A stretch of DNA of 64,000 nucleotides from JACQFZ01 sp036381895 (GTDB taxonomy: Bacteria > Pseudomonadota > Gammaproteobacteria > Acidiferrobacterales > Sulfurifustaceae): the NCBI GenBank assembly GCA_036381895.1, contig DASVBY010000028.1, positions 1-64,000 of the forward strand, written 5' to 3'. The position numbers and the translations under genes were made by a program. The notes beneath the pieces were generated by a model. It saw nothing but the letters and a program-made list of their open reading frames with translations, was not told where the DNA came from and did not search any database. Shown one piece after another: positions 16,325 through 24,142 of the stretch (positions within the stretch are counted from its first letter, which is position 1; every line of letters starts with the position of its first letter).

Positions 16325-17131
16325 ATGACACGAGACCCGAAACGCGCGACCGCCGCCGCACGTCGGCTGCGCTCGTCCCTTTCACTGCTGACGGCTGCCT
16401 GCGCCGTCGCGGTCACCGTGCCCGGCGCCGCGCAGCAGCTCGACCGCGCGCTCCAGGCGCAATCCAACGCGGACCGCGCGGCGGCCCAATCGCAGGATCG
16501 CATCGACGCGCTCCACGAGCAGGAGCTCGATGCTGCCGCGACCTACGCCCGCGCGACGGCCGAAGCGGAGAGCTACGAGAAGTACAACGAGCAGCTCGCG
16601 AGGCAGGTGCAGTCGCAGGAAGAGGAGATCGTGTCGATCGAGCGACAGCTGCGCGATATCGAGACGACGACTCGCGAGATCCAGCCTTTGATGGAGGAGA
16701 TGGTGCGTGTCCTCGAGCAGTTCGTCGCGCTCGACGTGCCGTTCCTGCCGGACGAGCGGCGGGCGCGCGTCGAGAGCCTCAAGACGCTGCTTGGGCGGGC
16801 GGACGTCGCCATCTCGGAGAAGTACCGGCGGATTCTCGAGGCGTACCAGATCGAGCTCGAGTACGGCCGGACGGTGGACGCGTACGAGGGCCGAATCGGC
16901 GAGGGCGCGGACGCGCGTACCGTCGAATTTGTGCGGCTCGGGCGTGTCTCTCTGATGTATCGGTCGCTCGACGGCTCCGAGGCCGGCTACTGGGACGCCG
17001 ATGCCCGCCAATGGGTCGTCGATAACTCGTACGCCGACGAGATCGAGCTTGCGCTGCGCGTCGCGCGCGACCGGACGGCACCCGAGCTGCTGATTGCGCC
17101 GGTGCCCGCCCCGCGGGACCCGCAATCCTGA
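16325..17131 (+). CDS. DUF3450 family periplasmic coiled-coil protein, copy 1
   Basis: A 268-residue exported protein, first gene of the TonB2-type operon. The ATG at 16325 gives a signal peptide (RRLRSSLSLLTAACAVAVTV, cleavage near Gly-Ala-Ala-Gln); an upstream frame extension to 16193 looks non-coding. Residues about 40-150 are a long coiled coil (QVQSQEEEIVSIERQLRDIE), followed by FVALDVPFLPDERRARVESL and GRVSLMYRSLDGSEAGYWD, the DUF3450 signature. DUF3450 genes accompany TtpC-ExbB-ExbD-TonB systems, where their role is not well defined. A second copy occurs at 21798. A 256-bp gap separates it from the divergent kinase and probably holds the operon promoter. Confidence 0.88.
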   Translation: MTRDPKRATAAARRLRSSLSLLTAACAVAVTVPGAAQQLDRALQAQSNADRAAAQSQDRIDALHEQELDAAATYARATAEAESYEKYNEQLARQVQSQEEEIVSIERQLRDIETTTREIQPLMEEMVRVLEQFVALDVPFLPDERRARVESLKTLLGRADVAISEKYRRILEAYQIELEYGRTVDAYEGRIGEGADARTVEFVRLGRVSLMYRSLDGSEAGYWDADARQWVVDNSYADEIELALRVARDRTAPELLIAPVPAPRDPQS

Positions 17132-17148
17132 CGTCGAGGGAAATCGCC

Positions 17149-18555
17149 GTGACCAGAATTACGAAAGCTCTCCTGTTGACTCTCGCCGCCGGTGCCGTGC
17201 CCGCAGCGGCGCAGCAAGTGGCGGCGACGAACCCGCCTGCGTCGATGGGCGCTCTGCTCGACCAGGTCGAGGCGGCCGCCCGGCGCCAGGAAACTCTCTT
17301 CGAGGAGCGCGTCGCCGAGTTCAATGCGGCCTCCGCCGACGAGCAGGAAGCCATGCTCGAGGCCGTGCAGGCCCGGGTCGCCGAGCTCGCGGAGCGCAGC
17401 GACGAGCTGTCGATGCAGTACTCCGAGAACGAGATCCGGATCAGCGACTTGAACGACGAGCTGATTCAAAAGAGCCGCGAGCTCGGCGTCGCGGAGCTCT
17501 TCGGCGTCTCTCGCCAGGTCGCCGGGGACGCTGCGAGTCAGTTCGAGCAGTCGCTGATCTCCGCGCAGTTTCCGCCGGCCGACGGCGAGCAGGGGCGCAT
17601 CGAGTTCCTGCGTGCGTTCGCCGCGTCGCGAGCCGCACCGACAGCGGACGAGCTCGAGCGGCTCTGGTTCGAGCTCCATCGTGAGCTGACGGCGCAGGCC
17701 GAGGTTGCGAAGTTCACCACTAACGTCGTGCAGCCGGGCGGCGAGGCCGTCGAGGCCGAGGTCATCCGGGTCGGCCCGTTCACGGCGACGTCGGACGGCA
17801 AATTCCTCGGGTACCTGCCGCGTCTTCGGACGCTCAGCGTGCTGCCCCGGCAGCTGCCCCGCGAGTTCATGGAGGCGGCCGAGGCGCTCGGCAAGGCGAC
17901 GAGCGGCTACGTTCCGGCCGTCGTCGACTATACCCGCGGCGTGCTGCTCGGCCTCTACGTGGAGCGGCCGACGTGGGCCGAGCGCATCGAGCTGGGTGAG
18001 GCGGTCGGCTACGTGATCATCGCCGTCGGCATCGCGGGTGCGCTCGCGTTCGTCGTCCAGCTCGTGCAGCTGATTCTCGTCCGCATCCGCGTCTCCCGGC
18101 AGCTGCGCGATCTCGACAGGCCGACCGCGAACAACCCGCTCGGACGCGTGCTTCTCGCGTTCAAGGGCGACCCGAGCCGCATCGAGGAGGACGCCGACGT
18201 CGCGGAGCTTCGGATCTCCGAGGCCGTGCTCCGCGAGGTCCCGAAGCTCGAGCGCTTCCAGGCGTTCCTGCGTCTCGCGGTCGCAGCGGGCCCGCTGCTC
18301 GGCCTGATCGGCACGGTCGTGGGCATGATCTACACGTTCCAGAGCATCACCGAGTCGGGTTCGAGCGATCCCCGCCTCATGGCGAGCGGCATCGGCCAGG
18401 CGATGATCGCGACGGTGCTCGGCCTCGGCGTTGCGATTCCGCTGCTCTTCGCGAACGCGCTGCTGAACGCGCTGTCGCGCTCGGTCGTGCAGATCCTCGA
18501 CGAGCAGAGCGCGGGCATGCTGGCCGAGAGCATCGAGCGAAAGCGCCATGCTTGA
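17149..18555 (+). CDS. TtpC-like MotA/TolQ/ExbB proton channel protein, copy 1
   Basis: A 468-residue protein with a cleavable signal, a periplasmic domain of about 250 residues containing a coiled coil, and a C-terminal MotA/TolQ/ExbB channel domain. Membrane helices lie at GYVIIAVGIAGALAFVVQLV, at AAGPLLGLIGTVVGMIYTF and at AMIATVLGLGVAIPLLFANA. This layout is that of TtpC, the extra component of Vibrio TonB2 systems. GTG start at 17149 with GAGGGAAA upstream. Its end overlaps the exbB start by eight bases. It should work with ExbB/ExbD to couple proton flow to TonB. A homologue with a different N-terminus is at 22526. Confidence 0.9.
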   Translation: MTRITKALLLTLAAGAVPAAAQQVAATNPPASMGALLDQVEAAARRQETLFEERVAEFNAASADEQEAMLEAVQARVAELAERSDELSMQYSENEIRISDLNDELIQKSRELGVAELFGVSRQVAGDAASQFEQSLISAQFPPADGEQGRIEFLRAFAASRAAPTADELERLWFELHRELTAQAEVAKFTTNVVQPGGEAVEAEVIRVGPFTATSDGKFLGYLPRLRTLSVLPRQLPREFMEAAEALGKATSGYVPAVVDYTRGVLLGLYVERPTWAERIELGEAVGYVIIAVGIAGALAFVVQLVQLILVRIRVSRQLRDLDRPTANNPLGRVLLAFKGDPSRIEEDADVAELRISEAVLREVPKLERFQAFLRLAVAAGPLLGLIGTVVGMIYTFQSITESGSSDPRLMASGIGQAMIATVLGLGVAIPLLFANALLNALSRSVVQILDEQSAGMLAESIERKRHA

Positions 18556-19084
18556 GCAGATTCCGTTCGCCCGCGCGATCGTCGAGCTCGCCAACGACGG
18601 CGGTCCGTTCGTCGTCTGGATCTTCCTGTCGGGCGTTCTGCTGTGGGCGATGGTCGCCGAGCGCTGGTGGTACTTCTCGCGCGTGCTGCCGCGTCAGGCC
18701 GCGAAGACGCGCGCCGAATGGGAGGCCCGAGCCGACAAGTCGTCGTGGTGCGCGCGGCAGATCCGCCAGGCGCTGATCTCGCGGCTCAACGGCTCGATGA
18801 CGGCCGGTTTCCCCGTGTTGCAGGTGCTCGTGCCGCTGTCGCCGCTCCTCGGGCTGATCGGCACCGTGAGCGGCATGCTCGAAGTCTTCGACTCGATGGC
18901 GATTCGCGGCACCGCGGATGCGCGGAGCATGGCGAGCGGCGTCTCCGAGGCGATGATCTGCACGATGACCGGCCTCGCCGTCAGCATCAGCGGCCTTTAT
19001 CCCGTTCACTATTTCCGTACGCGGGCGGAACGCGAAACGGAGCTCCTGGCGGACGAGCTGCGGTTCGATATGCCCGACGCCTGA
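18548..19084 (+). CDS. exbB: ExbB-type biopolymer transport protein
   Basis: A 178-residue inner-membrane protein with three spans. The first is near residues 20-40 (FVVWIFLSGVLLWAMVAERW), the second is VLVPLSPLLGLIGTVSGMLE and the third AMICTMTGLAVSISGLYPVH. The segment between helices 2 and 3 (GTADARSMASGVSEAM) is the ExbB/TolQ consensus. It overlaps the TtpC gene by eight bases, indicating coupling. It forms the proton channel with ExbD and energises TonB. It is the only plain ExbB in the operon, whereas ExbD and TtpC are doubled. Confidence 0.92.
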   Translation: MLEQIPFARAIVELANDGGPFVVWIFLSGVLLWAMVAERWWYFSRVLPRQAAKTRAEWEARADKSSWCARQIRQALISRLNGSMTAGFPVLQVLVPLSPLLGLIGTVSGMLEVFDSMAIRGTADARSMASGVSEAMICTMTGLAVSISGLYPVHYFRTRAERETELLADELRFDMPDA

Positions 19085-19096
19085 CCCGAGCACGCG

Positions 19097-19507
19097 ATGC
19101 GCATCCGCCGACATTCCCGCACGGTCGACGAGTCCTCGCACGGGATCGATCTCGCGCCGATGCTGGACTTCGTAATCAACCTGCTGATCTTCTTCATCAT
19201 CACCGCAGTGTTCGTGAAGGAGTCGGGTCTGATCGTGAACCGCCCGACGGCCTTCGAGCAGCAGGCCAGCGAGAACACCGAGAGCATCCAGATCCAGATC
19301 CTCGAGAACGGTGACGTCTGGGTCGACAACCGATCGGTCGACGTCCGGGCCGTGCGTGCGAACGTCGAGCGGCTCTCCGCCGTCAACCCGAACGCCGGAG
19401 TCCTGATCATTGCCGCGCAGGGCGCGCCGACGGGAACGCTCGTCGAGGTCGTCGATCAGGTCCACCTCGGCGGGATCTACGACATCACTTTCGCTACGCA
19501 GGAATGA
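19097..19507 (+). CDS. exbD: ExbD-type biopolymer transport protein, copy 1
   Basis: A 136-residue protein with one N-terminal membrane helix. The motif GIDLAPMLDFVINLLIFFII carries the conserved membrane aspartate (LDF) needed for proton transfer, followed by the periplasmic domain (ENTESIQIQILENGDVWVDN). It lies 12 bp after exbB. A near-copy starts three bases after its stop. Two ExbD paralogues in tandem are unusual for TonB2 operons and may form a mixed dimer; that is inference. Confidence 0.92.
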   Translation: MRIRRHSRTVDESSHGIDLAPMLDFVINLLIFFIITAVFVKESGLIVNRPTAFEQQASENTESIQIQILENGDVWVDNRSVDVRAVRANVERLSAVNPNAGVLIIAAQGAPTGTLVEVVDQVHLGGIYDITFATQE

Positions 19508-19510
19508 GCC

Positions 19511-19921
19511 ATGCGGGGGAGGCATTCACCAGAAAGCGAAGAGCACGGCATCGATCTCGCGCCGATGCTCGACTTCACGATCAATCTGCTGATCTTCTTC
19601 ATCATCACGACGTCGTTCATCAAGGAGGCAGGCGTTACGGTCGTGAAGCCGGAGGCCTCGACGGCCGAGCACCGCGAATCGGGGAACCTGCTGATCGCAA
19701 TACGCGAGAACGGCGACATCTGGATGGACCGCGAGCAGGTCGACCTGCGGGAGCTGCCGGCGCTGATCGAGCGCCTGCATCTCGAGCGGCCCGACGACAC
19801 GGTCGTGATCATTGCGGACCGAAGCTCCGACGCGGGCGTCGTTGCACGAGTCATGGATGCGGTGCGCGAGGGCGGCATCGACGAGGTTTCGATCGCCGCG
19901 GATCCCGGCTCCGGCGGCTAA
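19511..19921 (+). CDS. exbD: ExbD-type biopolymer transport protein, copy 2
   Basis: A 136-residue paralogue of the preceding gene with the same layout: charged N-terminus, GIDLAPMLDFTINLLIFFII with the conserved aspartate, then a periplasmic domain ending in RVMDAVREGGIDEVSIA. The start has AGGA seven bases upstream, inside the end of copy 1. Both copies are exactly the same length and align throughout, so they come from a tandem duplication that has since diverged. Confidence 0.92.
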   Translation: MRGRHSPESEEHGIDLAPMLDFTINLLIFFIITTSFIKEAGVTVVKPEASTAEHRESGNLLIAIRENGDIWMDREQVDLRELPALIERLHLERPDDTVVIIADRSSDAGVVARVMDAVREGGIDEVSIAADPGSGG

Positions 19922-19933
19922 AGGAGGCACCGG

Positions 19934-20533
19934 ATGCTCGCGAGGCTCTTCGCGACGATCATCATTGGCGGCCTGCTGACCGGCGGGATGTTCACCGTGC
20001 TCTGGTCGCTGATCAGCCGCCCGGTGGAATCGGGCCCGACGATCGAGGCGCGCCGCATCGAGTTCACGCGCATGCGTCGCGATACGGACGTCGAGACGAA
20101 GCGACGGGAGCGCGTGGAGCGCGAGCCCCCGCCGCCCGTCCCGCAAATGCCGAGGATTTCGGTCGCGTCGGCGAGCCTCGACACGAACATCGTCGGGCTC
20201 GCGCCGACGATCGACACGGCGAGCGCGATGACCGGCGTGAGCCTGAGCGCGGGCTCCGACACCGACGTCGTGCCGCTCGTTCGGATCCCTCCGCAATATC
20301 CGCCGCGCGCCGCGAGCCGCGGCATCGAGGGCTGGGTGATCGTGCAGTTCACGATCACCGAGACGGGCGCCGTCAAGGATCCGAAGGTCGTCGACGCGGA
20401 GCCCGAGGGCATCTTCGACGAGGCGGCGCTTCGATCGATCGTGCGGTGGCGATACAACCCGAAGGTCGAGAACGGCGTCGCGGTCGAGCGCGTCGGCGTG
20501 CAGACCATCATCCGCTTCGTGCTCGACGATTGA
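19934..20533 (+). CDS. tonB: TonB-family energy transducer
   Basis: A 199-residue TonB2-like protein. One N-terminal anchor helix (RLFATIIIGGLLTGGMFTVL) is followed by a charged linker with a short proline stretch (REPPPPVPQMP), much shorter than in E. coli TonB. The C-terminal TonB domain contains YPPRAASRGIEGWVIVQFTI, then AVKDPKVVDAEPEGIFDEAA and WRYNPKVENGVAV. A strong AAAGGAGG lies six bases before the ATG. It transmits energy from the ExbB/ExbD/TtpC complex to outer-membrane receptors. No TonB-dependent receptor is in the window. Confidence 0.93.
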   Translation: MLARLFATIIIGGLLTGGMFTVLWSLISRPVESGPTIEARRIEFTRMRRDTDVETKRRERVEREPPPPVPQMPRISVASASLDTNIVGLAPTIDTASAMTGVSLSAGSDTDVVPLVRIPPQYPPRAASRGIEGWVIVQFTITETGAVKDPKVVDAEPEGIFDEAALRSIVRWRYNPKVENGVAVERVGVQTIIRFVLDD

Positions 20534-20547
20534 CGGCATTGACGGCC

Positions 20548-21792
20548 ATGCGACGTGTATCCTCTCCCGTGATCCGCTGCTTCGCCGCGTTGCTGCTCGG
20601 CGCGCTCGCGGTGCCTTCCGCGTTCGCGCAGCGCGCCGGCGATCGGAACGAAGAAGAGCGGGCCGCGCCGATGATCGGGGAGCAGACCGGCCGAATTTTG
20701 AACGAGGCGATCGAGCTCCTGAACATGGACGACTATGCGGGGGCCAGGGCGGCGCTCCAGGACCTCCGCATCGATCGCCTGAGCCCGTACGAGCGCAGCC
20801 GCGTCGAGCAGATCCTGTCGAATCTCGACTACGCCGAGGAGAAGTACGACTCGGCGCGCGAGCATTTGCGGCTCGCCCTCGAGTCCGGCGGGCTGAACGA
20901 GCAGGAAGCGTCCCAGGTGCGCTTCCAGATCGCTCAGCTCTTCGTCGCCGAGGAGCGGTGGGCCGAGGCCGCCGAGTCCCTCGAGGAGTGGTTCGCGACG
21001 GCGCAGAACCCGAACTCTGCCGCGTATTACCTGCTAGCGGTCTCCTATTACCAGCTCAACGATCTCGACCGTGCCTTCCCGGCGGCGCAGAAGGCCGTGG
21101 AGCTGGCGGATCAGCCCCAGGCTTCGTGGGTCGAGCTGCTCGTTGCGATCTACATCGATCGCGACGAATACGAGGAGGCGCTGCCGTACGTCGAGCGCCT
21201 CGTGGAGCTCCAGCCGAAGAACAAGCAGCACTGGCTCAGGCTTTCGTCGTTCTATCAGGAGGTCGAGCGGTTCGGCGACGCGCTCGCGTCGATCCAGATT
21301 CCGTACAACGCCGGGATGCTGAGCGAGGACTCGGAGTACATGCGCCTCGCGGACCTGCTGATGTTCAACGAGATCCCGTATCGTGCGGCCACTGTACTCG
21401 AGAAAGGTCTCGAGGAAGGGGTCGTCAACGAGGACGCCGACGCTTACGAGAAGCTCGCGAACAGCTGGATCGCCGCACGGGACTTCGACCGCGCGATCCC
21501 CCCGCTGGAGCGGGCTGCGCAGCTGTCGGACGACGGCGACCTCTATGTGCGCCTCGCGGAAGTGCATGTGCAACGCGAGGACTGGCAGGCGGCGGCGGCC
21601 GCGCTCGAGAATGGCCTCGAGAAGGGTGGCCTCTCGGACGAGGGCGACGCCCAGATCCTGATGGGCGTTGCGCTCTACAGCGACGGCCGCCCGCAGGAAG
21701 CGCTCGAGTGGTTCCAGCGTGCACGCCGCTCCGACGCGCATCGAGACGTCGCGAACCAATACATCAAGCTGATCGAGTCGGAGGCTGGTTGA
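20548..21792 (+). CDS. Periplasmic tetratricopeptide-repeat protein of the TonB operon
   Basis: A 414-residue exported TPR protein. A signal peptide (VIRCFAALLLGALAVPSAFA) is followed by TPR helices through the whole length, for example LEEWFATAQNPNSAAYYLLA, DRDEYEEALPYVERLVELQP and QILMGVALYSDGRPQEALEW. TPR proteins of this type end the TonB2 operons of Vibrio and relatives. It starts 14 bp after tonB and is followed six bases later by a second DUF3450 gene. The likely role is assembly or partner binding in the periplasm; this rests on operon context only. Confidence 0.87.
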   Translation: MRRVSSPVIRCFAALLLGALAVPSAFAQRAGDRNEEERAAPMIGEQTGRILNEAIELLNMDDYAGARAALQDLRIDRLSPYERSRVEQILSNLDYAEEKYDSAREHLRLALESGGLNEQEASQVRFQIAQLFVAEERWAEAAESLEEWFATAQNPNSAAYYLLAVSYYQLNDLDRAFPAAQKAVELADQPQASWVELLVAIYIDRDEYEEALPYVERLVELQPKNKQHWLRLSSFYQEVERFGDALASIQIPYNAGMLSEDSEYMRLADLLMFNEIPYRAATVLEKGLEEGVVNEDADAYEKLANSWIAARDFDRAIPPLERAAQLSDDGDLYVRLAEVHVQREDWQAAAAALENGLEKGGLSDEGDAQILMGVALYSDGRPQEALEWFQRARRSDAHRDVANQYIKLIESEAG

Positions 21793-21797
21793 CCGGA

Positions 21798-22529
21798 ATG
21801 GCTGCGCTGACTGCCGAGACCTCGCGCCGCGCCCGCCGTCTGCAGCGGCGACGGGCGATCCTGCGGCTAGCGGGCGCCGCGCTCGCGCTTACTGCCGCGA
21901 CGGGGGCGGTGCCGCAGGCGACCGCGCAGGACGAGGACGAGAGTCCGGCCGAGACCTACGCTCGGCTCAGCGTCGAGGTCGAGCGCGCGATGCGCCACAA
22001 CGCACATGTCGAGCGTCTGCTCGAGTCGCAGGCGGCCGAGATCGCGTCACTCGAGGCGCAACTCGGTGCACTCGAGGGGACGGCCGCGTCGATCGAGCCG
22101 CTGGTCCAGCGAATGTACCGTGAGCTCGACGCATTCGTCGCAGCGGACGCGCCGTTTCTAGCGGCGGAACGCACGGAACGGCTTCAGCGCCTCGAGGAGC
22201 TGCTCGCGCAGGAGGGGAACCTGTCGGAGAAGGTTCGCCGCATGCTCGAGGCGATCCAGATCGAGCTCGAATACGGCCGCACGCTCGGCACCTATACCGG
22301 CGTCCTCGAGGACGGCCGGCCCGCCGAGTTCGTGCACGTCGGCCGCGTGGGGCTCTACTACCGAACCATGGATGGACGCGAGACCGGCTACTGGGACGCG
22401 GCGAGCCGTACGTGGGTCGTCGACGACGAGCACAGCCGAGCGATTCGCGAGGCGCTCGCAATGGCGAAGGAGGAGGTCGCTCCGGATCTGCTCGTGTTGC
22501 CCGTGCCGGCGCCGGAGGCGGTTCGATGA
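21798..22529 (+). CDS. DUF3450 family periplasmic protein, copy 2
   Basis: A 243-residue paralogue of the gene at 16325. It has a signal peptide (AILRLAGAALALTAATGAVP), a coiled coil (RLLESQAAEIASLEAQLGAL), the shared segment FVAADAPFLAAERTERLQRL, then AIQIELEYGRTLGTYTGVLE and YYRTMDGRETGYWDA. The two copies share the MLEAxQIELEYGRT and GYWDA motifs but differ in the coiled coil. It is followed, with ATGA overlap, by a second TtpC-like gene. DUF3450 and TtpC therefore travel as a pair, at both ends of the operon. Confidence 0.88.
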   Translation: MAALTAETSRRARRLQRRRAILRLAGAALALTAATGAVPQATAQDEDESPAETYARLSVEVERAMRHNAHVERLLESQAAEIASLEAQLGALEGTAASIEPLVQRMYRELDAFVAADAPFLAAERTERLQRLEELLAQEGNLSEKVRRMLEAIQIELEYGRTLGTYTGVLEDGRPAEFVHVGRVGLYYRTMDGRETGYWDAASRTWVVDDEHSRAIREALAMAKEEVAPDLLVLPVPAPEAVR

Positions 22530-24142
22530 TGTGCGCCGAAGTTCGTAAGCACGACGCGTGCCCGGGCCCAAGAGGCCTGCTGCCGGTCTCCATGGTTCGG
22601 GCGGCCTGGCGTCGCGGCCGCGCGCAACGGGGCATCTGGCTCGTGGCCGCGGCACTGCTCGCCGCGGCGGGTCCCGTCTCCGCCCAGCGCTCGCGTTCGA
22701 GCTCGCAAGAAGACGCGGCGGCCCAGGCGGCGGCCGAGGCGCAAGCCAAAGCGGAGGCCGAGGCGCGCGAGCGGGAACAGACTTTCGCAGAGTACGTCCG
22801 GCAGGCCGAGGCGCTCGCGGAACGGGAGAGAGAGATCGCGCGCGAGCGCGAGGCCGCTGCGCGTGAACGCCTCCAGGCGGCAGAACGCCGCGCGCAAGAG
22901 GCGGTCGACCGGCGCGACCGCGCAGAGGCCCGCGGCGTCGAGCTCGACGAACGGTGGGAGGCGAACGAGGACAGGATCGCCGAGCTGACCGCGCTGCTCG
23001 AGCAGCACCAGGGCAACCTCGGCGAGCTCTTCGGCGTGACCCGTCAGGTCGCGGGCGATGCCGCCGGCGTGCTCTCCGAGTCCTTGTTCACGGCGCAGCT
23101 CAAGACGCCACCCGGCCAGGAGGAGCGCTCCGAGTTCGCGCGCAGGCTCGCGAGCGCCGAAGCGCTGCCGTCGATCGGCGAGCTCCGGCGGCTCTGGCTC
23201 GAGCTGCTGCGGGAAGCGAAAGCGAGCGGCGAGGTCGTGCGCTTCGATGCGGACGTGCTGACGGCAGACGGCAGCAGCAGCGAACAGCGCGACGTGATCC
23301 GCATCGGCACGTTCACGGCCGTCTCCGACGGCGAATTTCTCGGGTTCCTGCCGAGTCAGCGCAAGCTCACGGAGCTCGAAGGCACGCTGCCCTCGGTGTT
23401 CACCAGGACGGCGGCCGAGCTGCAGAATGCTCCCGAAGGCGACGGCTACGTCCGCGCGGTCGTCGATCCGGCCTCAGGCGCGCTGCTCGGGCTCTATCTC
23501 GAGCGCCCGGGCCTGATCCAGCGCATCCGGAACGGAGAGGTCGTCGGCTACGTGATCATCGCCGTCGGCATCATCGGCTTCGTCGCCGCGATCTTCCAGT
23601 TCGCGTATCTGCTCGTGACCGGCATCAAGGTGCGCTCCCAGCTGCGCGAGCTCGATCGGCCGCGGCGCGACAATCCGCTCGGCCGCGTGCTGCTCGCGGT
23701 ATCGCCGAACGACGGAACGAGCACGCGCGACCCCGAGCTCGCCGAGCTCAAGCTTTCCGAGGCCGTGCTGCACGAGGTGCCGAAGCTCGAACGTTGCCAG
23801 GGCTTCCTGCGCCTCGCGGTCGCCGCGGGCCCGCTGCTCGGTCTCATTGGCACCGTCATCGGCATGATCATCACGTTCAAGACGATCACGGCGTCGGGCT
23901 CGAGCGACCCGAAGCTGATGGCACACGGCATCGGTCAGGCGATGATCGCGACCGTGCTCGGTCTCGGCGTCGCGATCCCGCTGCTCTTCGTCAATGCGGG
24001 CCTCGCCGCCCGCTCACGGGCCATCGTGCAGATCCTGACGGAGCAAAGCCAGGTGTTGCTCGCCGCGACGATCGCCTCCGCGAAGGAGGCCGCGTCGAGC
24101 GCCGGCGTCACCGGCTCTCGAGCGCAGGCGACCGGCCGCTGA
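22526..24142 (+). CDS. TtpC-like MotA/TolQ/ExbB proton channel protein, copy 2
   Basis: A 538-residue paralogue of the protein at 17149. After the signal peptide comes a long, highly charged coiled coil (AQAAAEAQAKAEAEAREREQ, then EREREIAREREAAARERLQ), longer than in copy 1. The shared domain follows (LGELFGVTRQVAGDAAGVLS), with DPASGALLGLYLERPG, and the channel domain with AAGPLLGLIGTVIGMIITF and AMIATVLGLGVAIPLLFVNA. The ATG at 22526 overlaps the previous stop; an ATG at 22592 would also give a signal peptide. The last 35 bp overlap the convergent symporter gene. Confidence 0.88.
   Translation: MMCAEVRKHDACPGPRGLLPVSMVRAAWRRGRAQRGIWLVAAALLAAAGPVSAQRSRSSSQEDAAAQAAAEAQAKAEAEAREREQTFAEYVRQAEALAEREREIAREREAAARERLQAAERRAQEAVDRRDRAEARGVELDERWEANEDRIAELTALLEQHQGNLGELFGVTRQVAGDAAGVLSESLFTAQLKTPPGQEERSEFARRLASAEALPSIGELRRLWLELLREAKASGEVVRFDADVLTADGSSSEQRDVIRIGTFTAVSDGEFLGFLPSQRKLTELEGTLPSVFTRTAAELQNAPEGDGYVRAVVDPASGALLGLYLERPGLIQRIRNGEVVGYVIIAVGIIGFVAAIFQFAYLLVTGIKVRSQLRELDRPRRDNPLGRVLLAVSPNDGTSTRDPELAELKLSEAVLHEVPKLERCQGFLRLAVAAGPLLGLIGTVIGMIITFKTITASGSSDPKLMAHGIGQAMIATVLGLGVAIPLLFVNAGLAARSRAIVQILTEQSQVLLAATIASAKEAASSAGVTGSRAQATGR

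Noticed and set aside
19504..20547. In-frame extension upstream of the TPR protein
   Set aside because: It overlaps exbD and tonB in another frame. The ATG at 20548 gives a proper signal peptide.
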